The position numbers were made by a program, and so were the translations under genes. The notes under the pieces are model-generated. The model was not told the origin of the DNA. It ran no database searches and was given only the letters and a program-made list of their open reading frames with translations. From Candidatus Gastranaerophilales bacterium (GTDB taxonomy: Bacteria > Cyanobacteriota > Vampirovibrionia > Gastranaerophilales > Gastranaerophilaceae), in assembly GCA_900752845.1 (NCBI GenBank), contig CAADWU010000092.1:1-36628 (forward strand): a DNA stretch of 36,628 nucleotides, given 5' to 3'. This document shows positions 1 through 8,345 of the stretch, in pieces (within the stretch, counting starts at the first letter, position 1; the number at the start of each line of letters is the position of its first letter).

Positions 1-75
1 TCAGCAAGTGTAAATCCACAACGACGAAAATTTTCTAACAGGGCTACGTGCGTAGCACCTTCAGCAAGTGTAAAT
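1..75 (-). repeat. 60-bp in-frame duplication unit with palindrome in the prepilin leader
   Basis: The 15-base sequence tcagcaagtgtaaat occurs at 1-15 and again at 61-75. The 45 bases between hold the inverted repeat GCTACG-TG-CGTAGC (43-56). On the coding strand the 60-bp period is exactly 20 codons: FTLAE, the insert GATHVALLENFRRC plus G, then FTLAE again. The layout resembles a small insertion flanked by a target duplication, or a tandem duplication that was later altered, and it preserves the reading frame. Confidence 0.6.
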
Positions 76-277
76 GCTCTCATTTCTTTCATAAAAACTC
101 CATTATAACTGTGATGCAAAATATCACTATCATAACAGATTTTATTATTTTTACAACCTTCGAAAAACGCCTGAACGGAGCTTAAATGGTTGCCCCCCCC
201 CCGCAAGCGTAGCCGACAGACCTGTCACTTGGGCGTTGCATAAATTTCAATGCATCTTTAATTAATGTTTTTTTCAT
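1..277 (-). CDS. Prepilin-like protein I, 5' part only, interrupted by a poly-G frameshift
   Basis: This is the 5' part of a type IV prepilin-like gene that runs off the left edge. The ATG at 277-275 has a good Shine-Dalgarno AGGAG at 286-290 and opens MKKTLIKDALK. This frame reads through ten G (193-202) and stops at 182-184 after 31 residues. The frame one step away is open without a stop from the G-run to position 1, and encodes AFTLAEGATHVALLENFRRC followed by GFTLAE, the start of a type IV prepilin cleavage/methylation signal. Eight or eleven G would fuse the two frames; ten does not. An internal ATG at 92-90 (MKEMRA before FTLAE), with GGAG five bases upstream, could instead start a short-leader pilin in the current state. 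The gene begins 14 bases after the upstream secreted-protein gene, so it is probably co-transcribed with it. The pilin body is outside the window. Confidence 0.6.
177..202 (-). repeat. Poly-G tract (10 G) with shared flank, prepilin I copy
   Basis: On the plus strand GGAGCTTAAATGGTTG (177-192) is followed by ten C (193-202) and GCAAGCGTAGCC. The 16-base flank matches the copy in prepilin II with one difference. The run lies inside the leader coding region, where a length change shifts the reading frame. Confidence 0.8.
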
Positions 278-291
278 ACTTATTGCTCCTT

Positions 292-1185
292 TCATTCTAA
301 ATAAACATCTTCTAATAATTTTATTTCAAATTCACTTCCTGCAGGAATAGAAATTCTTGCCCCTTTGCTCCATATTGCAAATAGAGGTGAACCGACAAAG
401 TTTACGGCATAAACAAGCATTCCCGTTATAGTAGGAATTGGAGAAATAATAACTCCAACAGGATTGTCTGCAAGTTTATTTGAAGTTCTTCTTGTTTTCT
501 TATAGAAATTTTCACCTTTATCAACTTGTCTTGCAACACCTTTCCAATATTGGCGTTTGCCTTTTATATTGTTAAAGAAAACTTTTTTTAAATTTGCTCT
601 GGTAATTTTTGCATGAACGCTTCTGGTAGAACCTCTAAAGGTCATACTGTCAACCATAAGAACAATAAGACCACCGTTTCCCGTATATTGAGGCAAATGA
701 GAATTTTGAACAACCGCAGTAAATTTTGTACCTTCCGTAACAGTAACATATCTTTGAGTAACGGGGTTCACTGATGTGAAAGAAACTCTTGCTCCCTCTT
801 TAAGATAATCAGAAATTACAGAATTAGATTTAACTCTGAATTTAGTACCTTTTTTAATTCTGATTGCAGCTGATTTATCATATTTATAATCATTAGGAAG
901 TTTTTTCACTCCAAGCTGCGGTTTTGCAGCAGGAGTAACAGGTTGTGTCTTAGGCGGTGCCTGTGTTGACGTCGGCTGTACCGGCTTGTTTACAGGAGAA
1001 GCAGATGGTTGATTTGGAGACACTTTAGGCAAAGCAGGAAGTGTCTGTTCAAGTTTTGAAGGGTTATAATTTCTTCTTATTTCATCATCAACCGAAGTAT
1101 CCAGCTCTAAAGCAAATGTCGGCAATGCACATATTAACAGTGCAATTGCCGAACATATACTTTTTTTTAAAAATGAATTAATCAT
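292..1185 (-). CDS. Secreted protein of unknown function with proline-rich linker
   Basis: The 297-aa product is unrecognised. It begins with a signal peptide (residues 1-25, hydrophobic core AIALLICALPTFA, cleavage probably after FALA-type residues). A Pro/Thr/Gln-rich disordered linker follows (about 48-90), then a beta-rich C-terminal half. Two segments have the look of repeated small beta folds: IRIKKGTKFRVKSN near 108-121 and ISIPAGSEFEIKLLEDV near the C-terminus. It is probably periplasmic or attached to the cell surface. The ATG is only two bases after the gltD-like stop and lacks its own clear Shine-Dalgarno, suggesting translational coupling to that gene. Its stop lies 14 bases before the prepilin I start, so the three form one minus-strand unit. 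Function cannot be assigned from the sequence. Confidence 0.75.
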   Translation of the reverse strand: MINSFLKKSICSAIALLICALPTFALELDTSVDDEIRRNYNPSKLEQTLPALPKVSPNQPSASPVNKPVQPTSTQAPPKTQPVTPAAKPQLGVKKLPNDYKYDKSAAIRIKKGTKFRVKSNSVISDYLKEGARVSFTSVNPVTQRYVTVTEGTKFTAVVQNSHLPQYTGNGGLIVLMVDSMTFRGSTRSVHAKITRANLKKVFFNNIKGKRQYWKGVARQVDKGENFYKKTRRTSNKLADNPVGVIISPIPTITGMLVYAVNFVGSPLFAIWSKGARISIPAGSEFEIKLLEDVYLE

Positions 1186-1187
1186 AC

Positions 1188-2558
1188 TTATTTTAACATA
1201 TCATTAATAGCTTTAGCTGCTTTTTTACCTGCTCCCATTGCGTTAATAGCGTTTGATTCACCGACAGGAGCAACGTCGCCGCCTGCATAAACACAGTCAA
1301 TATTAGTACATCTGGTTTCTCCGTCAACGGTAATATAACCACGTCTGTCTGTAATAATTTCCAAACCTTCCGCTTCTGCTGATTTTTGGATAATAGGGTT
1401 AGGACCTGTACCTAATGCAACGATTACCGTATCAAGTTCCATTGTTTCAACTTTTCCTGTAGAAACAGGTTTTCTTCTGCCTGATTCATCAGGTTCGCCA
1501 AGCTCCATAACTTCAAGTTCAACAGCTTTAACATATCCATTTTCGCCAATAATCTCTTTTGGAGCATATAAGAATTTAAATACAATACCTTCTTCTTTAG
1601 CGTGTCTGATTTCTTCTAAACGTGCAGGAAGTTCTTTTTCTGTACGTCTGTAAATAATATAAACTTCTTCAAAACCTACACGAACAGCAGTTCTTGCAGC
1701 ATCCATAGCAACGTTTCCGCCGCCAAAAATTGCAGCTTTTTTGCCTACTCTCAAAGGTGTAGGGCTGTCAGGCTGACCTGCATGCATTAAGTTTACACGT
1801 GTTAAAAATTCGTTTGCAGAAAAAACTCCGTTTAAGTTTTCGCCGCCAACATTCAACATCTTAGGCAATCCTGCTCCTGAACAAATAAATATTGCATCAA
1901 AACCGTCTTCTTTTAATTGTTTAAGAGTAACAGATTTACCTACAATTACGTTTGTATGGAATTTAACCCCCATAGCTTTAAGGTTTTCAATTTCTCTATC
2001 CAAAACAGTTCTTGGAAGTCTGAAAGGAGGTATACCGTATCTCAACACACCGCCAAGTTCATGAAGTGCTTCAAAAACTTCCACTTCGTGACCTTCTTTT
2101 CTCAAATCGCAAGCTGCTGTCATGCCTGCACATCCGGAACCTACTACTGCAACTTTTTTACCTGACGGTTTAATTTCAGGCATTTCAGCTTTTGTATTAT
2201 CTCCGACATATCTTTCCAAAGCTCCGATTGCAACCGGAGAACCTTTAATTCCTAAAACGCAGTTGCCTTCGCATTGTCTTTCCTGAGGGCAAACACGACC
2301 GCAAACAGACGGCAGCATACTTGTTTGACGAATAATTTCGCCTGCTTTATCAAGGTTGCCTTCTTTTATTGCCTGAATAAATTCAGGGATTTGAATATTA
2401 ACAGGGCATCCTTTTACGCATCTGGGATTTTTACAGTTCAAACATCTTGAAGCTTCAAGCTTAACCTGTTCTTCTGTTAAATTGCTTTCAACAGGATCAA
2501 AGTTTAAACGTCTTTGTATTTTATCTTGTTCTTTAACGTGTTGTCTTTCTACAGCCAT
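1188..2558 (-). CDS. gltD: NADPH-dependent glutamate synthase small-subunit-like oxidoreductase (GltD/GltA/NfnB family)
   Basis: This is a 456-aa iron-sulfur flavoprotein of the glutamate synthase beta-subunit family, which passes electrons from NAD(P)H via FAD to a partner or substrate. Seen in sequence: an N-terminal double Cys cluster (C39, C42, C47, C51 and C86, C90, C96, C100) for two [4Fe-4S] centres, an FAD Rossmann motif GSGCAG (140-145), an NADP Rossmann motif GGGNVA (279-284), and the C-terminal CVYAGGDVAP FAD-binding motif. Length is normal. The Shine-Dalgarno AAGGGG lies about 7 bases before the ATG. Neither a glutamate synthase large subunit nor an NfnA-like partner is adjacent, so the stand-alone homotetrameric type, or an NfnB/sulfide-dehydrogenase-like role with a distant partner, are both possible. 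It is first in the minus-strand unit with the secreted protein and prepilin I. Confidence 0.85.
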   Translation of the reverse strand: MAVERQHVKEQDKIQRRLNFDPVESNLTEEQVKLEASRCLNCKNPRCVKGCPVNIQIPEFIQAIKEGNLDKAGEIIRQTSMLPSVCGRVCPQERQCEGNCVLGIKGSPVAIGALERYVGDNTKAEMPEIKPSGKKVAVVGSGCAGMTAACDLRKEGHEVEVFEALHELGGVLRYGIPPFRLPRTVLDREIENLKAMGVKFHTNVIVGKSVTLKQLKEDGFDAIFICSGAGLPKMLNVGGENLNGVFSANEFLTRVNLMHAGQPDSPTPLRVGKKAAIFGGGNVAMDAARTAVRVGFEEVYIIYRRTEKELPARLEEIRHAKEEGIVFKFLYAPKEIIGENGYVKAVELEVMELGEPDESGRRKPVSTGKVETMELDTVIVALGTGPNPIIQKSAEAEGLEIITDRRGYITVDGETRCTNIDCVYAGGDVAPVGESNAINAMGAGKKAAKAINDMLK

Positions 2559-2568
2559 TTTATATCCC

Positions 2569-2600
2569 CTTCTTATAATTATAAAATCTTCTTATAATTA
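2569..2600. promoter_or_regulatory. Pair of 13-bp direct repeats between divergent gltD and mutS2
   Basis: The sequence cttcttataatta occurs perfectly at 2569-2581 and 2588-2600, a 19-base period close to two helical turns. Each copy contains TATAAT on the plus strand, and a minus-strand TATAAT lies at 2578-2583. The pair sits about 10 bases before the gltD start in the shared divergent region. It could be tandem regulator sites or overlapping -10 boxes; no good -35 was found. Confidence 0.35.
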
Positions 2601-2690
2601 AATTGTACTTTAAAAAAGTTTTAGTGCAAGAATATCAAAAAAAGTTAATAAATCATTGTAATTAAGACATACTTATCTTTAAATATAATT

Positions 2691-5057
2691 ATGAATATCA
2701 TTGACAAAAGCCGAAAATCATTAGAATTTGATAAAATACTTGAAAAAATCACAAACTTTGCCAAAATTCCGCAAAGCAAAGAATTATGTCTTAAGGCTTT
2801 GCCTTTAGATGATATCGAAAAAATAAAACAGGAGCTTTTGTGTACAAGGGAGGCTAAACACATTCTTGATATGCCTGCTGATATTCCTATAGAATATGTT
2901 GCCGATATAGAGCAAATTCAAAACAGTATGTCTGCAAGCTACCTATCTGAAGAAGAATTAATTGATATTGCTAAAACATTAAAAACCTCAAGACTTGTTA
3001 AAAAGTTTCTTTTAGAAAATCTTCAAGCTGATGCTTTTTTAAGAAACGGAGCACAATCTTTAATATCCGACAGAGAGCTTGAAGAAAAAATCTTTTCAAC
3101 TTTTGACGAAAATTTAAGTATAAGACAGGATGCAACTCCGACTTTAAAAGGCTTGTATTCTGCTCTCAGGGATAACGAAAAAAATCTTAAAACAACAGTT
3201 TCATCTCTAATGAATTCTCCTGAATTTTCAAAACATCTGCAAGAAAATATCTACACAACACGTGATGACAGAATTGTTTTTCAGGTAATGGCATCTTCTA
3301 AAAGCAAAGTTCCGGGAATAGTTCATGATGTGTCTGCGACAAACAAAACTTTTTATATTGAACCTGCACAGATTGTACCTTTGAATAACAAAATCAGAGA
3401 AATAAAAGCAGGAATTCATGCAGAACTTATAAAAATTCTTGTTGATTTAACTGTTTTTGTTAAAGCCCAAATGAGAGAGATTTCTTATAGTGAAAAAATT
3501 CTTGCAGCAATTGATTATCAGTTTGCCAAAGCCAGATATGCGGTTAAAATTCAGGCTGTCGAACCGGAGATTATTACAGAAAAATTTGTTGACATTGAAA
3601 ATATGCGACACCCACTTTTAGTCGGAAATGTTGAAAATGTTGTTTCAAATAACTTTGAGATAGGAAAAGATTACAAATCAGTTATCATAACAGGTTCCAA
3701 TACAGGCGGTAAGACAGTAACCCTGAAAACAATCGGATTATTTATACTTATGACAAAAGCGGGATTTTTCCTCCCTTGCACTAACGCCAAAATTTATCCT
3801 TTTGAAAAAGTATTGTGCGATATAGGAGATGATCAAAGCATTTTACAGAACCTTTCAACATTCTCGTCACATATGACAAATATTATTGAAATACTAAACC
3901 AGAGCAATGATAAAACATTTGTGCTTTTAGATGAAATCTGTGCAGGAACAGATCCTGTAGAGGGAGCTGTCTTAGCTCAGGTTATACTGGAAAAATTATC
4001 AGAAAAACAAACTTTTTCAACAGTTACAACACACTATGGAGAACTTAAAGCATTAGAATATACAAATCCTTACTTTAAAAATGCATCCGTTGAATTCAAT
4101 ACCGAAACTTTAAAGCCTACATATAAATTATTAATAGGAATTCCGGGATTGAGCAACGCAATTTCAATTTCTGCAAATCTCGGACTTGACACCGAACTTG
4201 TTGATAAAGCAAAAAACATTGTAGTTTCAACCAAAGATCCGTCAATAATTGTTGTCGAAAAGCTTCAGGAAACTCAGGCAAAACTGGCACAAAACCTTGA
4301 AGAAGCAGAAAACCTCAAAGAAACATCAGAAAGCCTTAAAAAAGAATACGAAGAAACCCTTACTAACATTAAAAAGGATAAAAAGAAAACAGTAAAAGTT
4401 ATTAAGGATAAATTTGACAGAGAACTTCTGGAAGTAAAAGCCGAAATTAAAGATATTCTTGATGAATTACGCCGTGAAAAATCAGAAAAAATAGCCAGAC
4501 GGTCTTATGCAAGACTTGCTCAAACAGAACAAAAATTCAGAAGCAAGCTGTCAGAACACGATGAAAAACAGCATTATGACGAAATTATATGGGACAATAT
4601 AAAATCAGGTGATAAACTTATACTGAAAGAATTAAACCAGCCTGTTACAGTGCTTTCGCTTCCGGATAAAAACGATAACGTAACTGTTCAAATGGGGAAT
4701 TTCAAAACAAAAATCAAATGCGACAAGCTTGCTCCTTATGATAAATCATACGAACGTAAAGAAAATGTTTACAGACCAAACTCTTTTGAAAGCTTTGAAT
4801 TAAAGAAAACAACAATTTCCAACACATTAGATTTACGTGGTTACAAAGTAGAAGATGCGTTAGACAGTTTGGAATTTTACCTCGATAAAGCCAGCCTTGC
4901 AAACCTTGCAATGGTAACAGTAATTCATGGCCATGGAACAGGAGCTTTGAAATCAGCCGTAAGAGATTTCCTTTCTACTTCACCTTATGTTGCAAAATAC
5001 AGACCGGGAGAAGACACAGAAGGCGGCGACGGCGTGAGTATAGTTGATATTAATTGA
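2691..5057 (+). CDS. mutS2: Endonuclease MutS2
   Basis: This is a 788-aa MutS2 protein, a MutS-family ATPase fused to an Smr nuclease domain. The family is linked to suppression of homologous recombination and, in some bacteria, to rescue of collided ribosomes. The N-terminal core and clamp come first, then the ATPase with Walker A GSNTGGKT (335-342), LLDEICAGTDP (Walker B and D-loop), and the switch sequence TTHYGELK. A Lys/Glu-rich coiled coil spans roughly 520-620. The C-terminal Smr domain has LDLRG (713-717) and HGHGTG (746-751). The mismatch-binding domain of MutS is absent, as expected for MutS2. No convincing Shine-Dalgarno precedes the ATG. The gene lies divergent from gltD and 35 bases upstream of the peptidase gene. 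Confidence 0.95.
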   Translation: MNIIDKSRKSLEFDKILEKITNFAKIPQSKELCLKALPLDDIEKIKQELLCTREAKHILDMPADIPIEYVADIEQIQNSMSASYLSEEELIDIAKTLKTSRLVKKFLLENLQADAFLRNGAQSLISDRELEEKIFSTFDENLSIRQDATPTLKGLYSALRDNEKNLKTTVSSLMNSPEFSKHLQENIYTTRDDRIVFQVMASSKSKVPGIVHDVSATNKTFYIEPAQIVPLNNKIREIKAGIHAELIKILVDLTVFVKAQMREISYSEKILAAIDYQFAKARYAVKIQAVEPEIITEKFVDIENMRHPLLVGNVENVVSNNFEIGKDYKSVIITGSNTGGKTVTLKTIGLFILMTKAGFFLPCTNAKIYPFEKVLCDIGDDQSILQNLSTFSSHMTNIIEILNQSNDKTFVLLDEICAGTDPVEGAVLAQVILEKLSEKQTFSTVTTHYGELKALEYTNPYFKNASVEFNTETLKPTYKLLIGIPGLSNAISISANLGLDTELVDKAKNIVVSTKDPSIIVVEKLQETQAKLAQNLEEAENLKETSESLKKEYEETLTNIKKDKKKTVKVIKDKFDRELLEVKAEIKDILDELRREKSEKIARRSYARLAQTEQKFRSKLSEHDEKQHYDEIIWDNIKSGDKLILKELNQPVTVLSLPDKNDNVTVQMGNFKTKIKCDKLAPYDKSYERKENVYRPNSFESFELKKTTISNTLDLRGYKVEDALDSLEFYLDKASLANLAMVTVIHGHGTGALKSAVRDFLSTSPYVAKYRPGEDTEGGDGVSIVDIN

Positions 5058-5092
5058 AATAGTGATATAATAATCCCGTAAAGGAGAGAAAT

Positions 5093-6256
5093 ATGTCACT
5101 AGAAAATATCAGAAAAGAACATGAACTTGTGGATTTGTTCTGTAATCTTGCAGAAATCCCGTCACCATCGCTTCATGAAGAAAATGTTGCACAATGGATA
5201 AAATCATATTGCGATAATAACAATATTGACTGTAAATTTGACGATTATAACAATGTATATATAAACATTCCGCCTACGGATAAAACAAAACAGCCGCTTT
5301 TGCTTTCAGCTCATATGGATGTCATCGGTGATGACAGTCCTGTTAAAACTTACCTTGATAAAGACGGCAATATTCATGCAGAAGGCAGAACACTGGGTGC
5401 TGATGATAAAGCAGGTGTTGCCAATGCACTGCTTCTTGCAAAAGAAGTAGCAAATTCCAATATTAAGCATGGCGGTCTGGAATGTATGTTTACACGTGAT
5501 GAAGAAAGCGGAATGTCAGGTATCAGGCACGTTGATTTTAAAAACATTTTATCAAAATATATTCTTGTATGTGACAGCGATACTTTAGGACAGCTTGAGA
5601 CATCGGGTGCAAGCTATACATTAGCAAAAATCAAAGTACACAGCTTTAAAGGCGGACATTCGGGAATAGATATCGGAGATAAAACAAGAGCTAATGCTGC
5701 AAAACTCATTGCTGATTTAATTTCAAATCTTCCACAAGGCGTTTTCTATGAAGAAGACGGACATGTGGTAACTTCCTGCAACTTAGGCGGAATTTCGGCA
5801 GGCAACATTAATGTGACAAATATTATCAACACTGATGCTGAAGTCAGCTATTCAATAAGAAGTTCCAGCCGTAAAAAAGAAGAAGAATTGAAATTAAAAA
5901 TGGCATTGACTGTTGATGAATTTAACCAAAAACATAAAAATATAGCAGACGCAGTAATTGAATTTGAAGAACATCTTCCGCCGTTTGAAAAAGTTGATGA
6001 TGAGTATATTCCGCTACTTTTTGAAGCCGCTGCAAGAAAAGCCGGAGTTGAACCCGACATAACATCATTCCATGCAGGTGCGGAAACTCATATTTATGCA
6101 AACCAGACAAATGCACACGATGAAAAATTTATACCGTACCTTGTCGGTCTTGCAACAGTATGTAATATGCATTCCAAAAACGAATACCTCGATTATAAAA
6201 CATTATTAAAAGGACATGAGGTTTTAAAAGAGTTCTTTAAAGCATATAACGCATAA
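5093..6256 (+). CDS. M20 family peptidase, PepT-like
   Basis: This is a 387-aa cytosolic zinc peptidase of the M20 family, closest in style to the tripeptidase T-like branch that removes N-terminal residues from small peptides. Metal-site features are visible: SAHMD (H74, D76), the bridging Asp in LGADDKAG (about 104-105), the catalytic Glu pair in RDEESG (137-138), the Asp in VCDSD (about 161-163) and a C-terminal MHSKNE His. GGHSG near residue 190 marks the dimerisation/lid domain. The Shine-Dalgarno AAGGAG sits 7 bases before the ATG. A strong bidirectional terminator follows within 5 bases. The exact substrate (tripeptides or another acyl-peptide) is not decided by the sequence. Confidence 0.85.
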   Translation: MSLENIRKEHELVDLFCNLAEIPSPSLHEENVAQWIKSYCDNNNIDCKFDDYNNVYINIPPTDKTKQPLLLSAHMDVIGDDSPVKTYLDKDGNIHAEGRTLGADDKAGVANALLLAKEVANSNIKHGGLECMFTRDEESGMSGIRHVDFKNILSKYILVCDSDTLGQLETSGASYTLAKIKVHSFKGGHSGIDIGDKTRANAAKLIADLISNLPQGVFYEEDGHVVTSCNLGGISAGNINVTNIINTDAEVSYSIRSSSRKKEEELKLKMALTVDEFNQKHKNIADAVIEFEEHLPPFEKVDDEYIPLLFEAAARKAGVEPDITSFHAGAETHIYANQTNAHDEKFIPYLVGLATVCNMHSKNEYLDYKTLLKGHEVLKEFFKAYNA

Positions 6257-6260
6257 GATA

Positions 6261-6290
6261 AAAAAGTCCCGAGAATTTCGGGACTTTTTT
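6261..6290. terminator. Bidirectional rho-independent terminator
   Basis: A 12-bp stem (6261-6272 with 6278-6289, core AGTCCCGA / TCGGGACT) with a 5-base loop is flanked by A-run and T-run. It serves the plus-strand peptidase gene and the convergent 637-aa gene, whose stop codon overlaps its edge. Confidence 0.9.
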
Positions 6291-8203
6291 TATGAAAATG
6301 CTTTAAATGATCTTTCTACGTTTTTCTCGATTACACTCTTTACTGACTCATATTCTGTCTGTAATGCTGAGTGCTCTGTGTCTAATTTTTTCAAATCCTG
6401 ATCGAATTTTTTATCTTCATTTTGTATTTCTCTCATTGCATTTTGGTATTTTACTTCTGCCCTTGCAATTGCAACTTCGTCTTCCTGAGAAGAAATATCG
6501 CTTGAGCTTGTATATGCAACAGACTTCCAATCATAAGTTCCAATATTAGGATAAGTGTGAGAACCGTTTTCAGAGAAAGTTACCTGTTCAAGAGTAAGAA
6601 TTCCATGTTCAAGAGCAAATTGAAGCCATTCTGCATTATTAATCAAATTTTCATCAAGTTCTTTAAAATTATTACCGCTCTTGTCACTTTGAGTTTCATC
6701 AATACCGCCCATTCTATACCATAGGTTTTTATACCATTGATATTTAGAATCATTTTCATCAGGCTTATATTGAGCAGGAATATTTTCTATATCTTTAACG
6801 TATTCTTCTTTGCATTTTTCGACCTGTTTAAGCCATGTTTTCATAGCGTTTTTCCAATCATCAACAGCTGCCAGATATCTTTCTTCGTTAAATTTTGAAT
6901 TCAAAGTAGTAGACATATCTGTTTGGAATTGGTCTAAATAAGGAAGCAAATCATTATATGCAATACCCAAAGAGCTTCTGTTTTCAACAACATAATAAAG
7001 GTCAATAACTTTTTCTTTAAATGTTTTCAAAGTCTTTTTACCGTCAACAAATTTAAAGTTGCTTAAAAGTTTTTGAAGCTCGGAAGACTCTGCAGTTGTA
7101 GTATCGGTTTCATCATACGCAGCCATACAATCATTAGCAGGATTACATATATATTCTGAAACCTCTGCCATAGAAGGGGTTTGACCGTTGCTGTTAATAG
7201 CCGAACCGTTAATTTCACCTTTAGTATTAATAGTACCGTTACCTGTTGTAGTTGTATATATTTGTCCCCATGAATTATCAACATCACCTGCTGAATTCAA
7301 GTCTGATTGCTTCAAATCAAGCAAGTGAGCCAATACGTGGATATAACATCCCGCAATCCCCCCTTGAGCATTTTGATAACATTTTTTAGATGCCAGATCA
7401 AATTTTTGTGCTAATTCTGAGTTACCTGATACATCTCTAAATATAGAATCATCTTTGTTCGGGAAGGTTACATCAGGCAAATCTAACAGCTTATTAATAT
7501 ATGCACCGAAAGTACCTGTTAACGCATCACTTCCGCCAAGTCCTTTTATAGCTTCTAAACCGCCAGTACCGTTGTTACCGTTTATAGAAGAATTCCAGCC
7601 AGCAACTATAGAAGCAAACTGTCCGGCATCATCTTGTGTAATATCAGCACTGTTCTTTGCCAATATACCTTGAAGTGTACCGATACCTGAAGTTGTTATT
7701 CCGTTAATTGTATTATTCCAAGCATATTTGTATGCATTAGGCACACTTGTATCAGCCTCATACGCATTAACATCAAATAATTCATCGAATGATGAGCCGT
7801 AAATATCAGTTAATTTTTCAGAAAATTTCGGGTTATCAACTTTTTCAACACCGTAACTGTATAAAAAGTCTGCCATTGAATTTGCTGCTACATATTTTTT
7901 CACATCAGAACCGCTTACCATAATTTGCCCTGATGAATTTACTAATGAATATTGGTTTTTCAATTCACCGAAAGTTAACATTGTACCTGCTGTCAATGAT
8001 TCAGAACTTTTAGCACCGTTAGCATCATAAGTTGAAAACATCAACTGCTGAGAACTCAAAGCATCCATGTATTCATTACTGGCATCGGAAGATTTATTTG
8101 CCAGACGCAGTTTTGAATTTGTAATTATTTGAGAACGAAGTTCATTATCGGTCAATCTGCCCGTAATACTTAGTAATCTCGCTTGTCCTGCTGACATTCC
8201 CAT
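6290..8203 (-). CDS. 637-aa protein of unknown function with C-terminal coiled coil
   Basis: I do not recognise this family by function. There is no signal peptide or membrane segment. The N-terminus (MGMSAGQARLLSITGRLTDN) is helical and looks like the opening of a secreted or structural filament-type protein rather than an enzyme. The middle is low in charge, rich in Asn, Ser, Thr and Gly, with a few Cys (YICNPANDCMAAY). The last 80 residues form a strongly predicted coiled coil ending ERSFKAFS. Such paired terminal helices around a variable centre occur in flagellar-type axial proteins and type III secretion substrates, but no sequence identity proves that. The start has AAAGGA 11 bases upstream; a second ATG two codons later is equally possible. 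The gene is followed by the shared terminator at 6261-6290 and is not in an obvious operon. Confidence 0.7.
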   Translation of the reverse strand: MGMSAGQARLLSITGRLTDNELRSQIITNSKLRLANKSSDASNEYMDALSSQQLMFSTYDANGAKSSESLTAGTMLTFGELKNQYSLVNSSGQIMVSGSDVKKYVAANSMADFLYSYGVEKVDNPKFSEKLTDIYGSSFDELFDVNAYEADTSVPNAYKYAWNNTINGITTSGIGTLQGILAKNSADITQDDAGQFASIVAGWNSSINGNNGTGGLEAIKGLGGSDALTGTFGAYINKLLDLPDVTFPNKDDSIFRDVSGNSELAQKFDLASKKCYQNAQGGIAGCYIHVLAHLLDLKQSDLNSAGDVDNSWGQIYTTTTGNGTINTKGEINGSAINSNGQTPSMAEVSEYICNPANDCMAAYDETDTTTAESSELQKLLSNFKFVDGKKTLKTFKEKVIDLYYVVENRSSLGIAYNDLLPYLDQFQTDMSTTLNSKFNEERYLAAVDDWKNAMKTWLKQVEKCKEEYVKDIENIPAQYKPDENDSKYQWYKNLWYRMGGIDETQSDKSGNNFKELDENLINNAEWLQFALEHGILTLEQVTFSENGSHTYPNIGTYDWKSVAYTSSSDISSQEDEVAIARAEVKYQNAMREIQNEDKKFDQDLKKLDTEHSALQTEYESVKSVIEKNVERSFKAFS

Positions 8204-8292
8204 GTGTACATATTTCCTTTCATATAGGTATACGGAATGCTTTGCAGATTTCTTTAATAAAAATGAGATTTTTGTAACAATTTATTACATAA

Positions 8293-8328
8293 AAAAAAAG
8301 AACCGAATAAAAAAATCGGTTCTTTTTT
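8293..8328 (-). terminator. Rho-independent terminator after the lytic transglycosylase
   Basis: The stem GAACCGA / TCGGTTC, extended by A/T pairs to about 13 bp, has an A-rich 9-base loop. The long A-run at 8291-8299 reads as a U-run on the minus-strand transcript. It lies 18 bases after the transglycosylase stop. The opposite strand also has a T-run. Confidence 0.85.
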
Positions 8329-8345
8329 AAATTTGATTAGTTAAC

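Noticed and set aside
193..202. G-quadruplex like that upstream of Neisseria pilE
   Set aside because: A single run of nine or ten G cannot supply four separated G-triplets; only a weak two-tetrad form at 11 G is conceivable. Frame switching explains the position better.
1917..2165. Plus-strand open frames inside gltD and similar antisense frames inside other genes
   Set aside because: They lie opposite well-conserved coding sequence, have no ribosome sites and no recognisable protein features.
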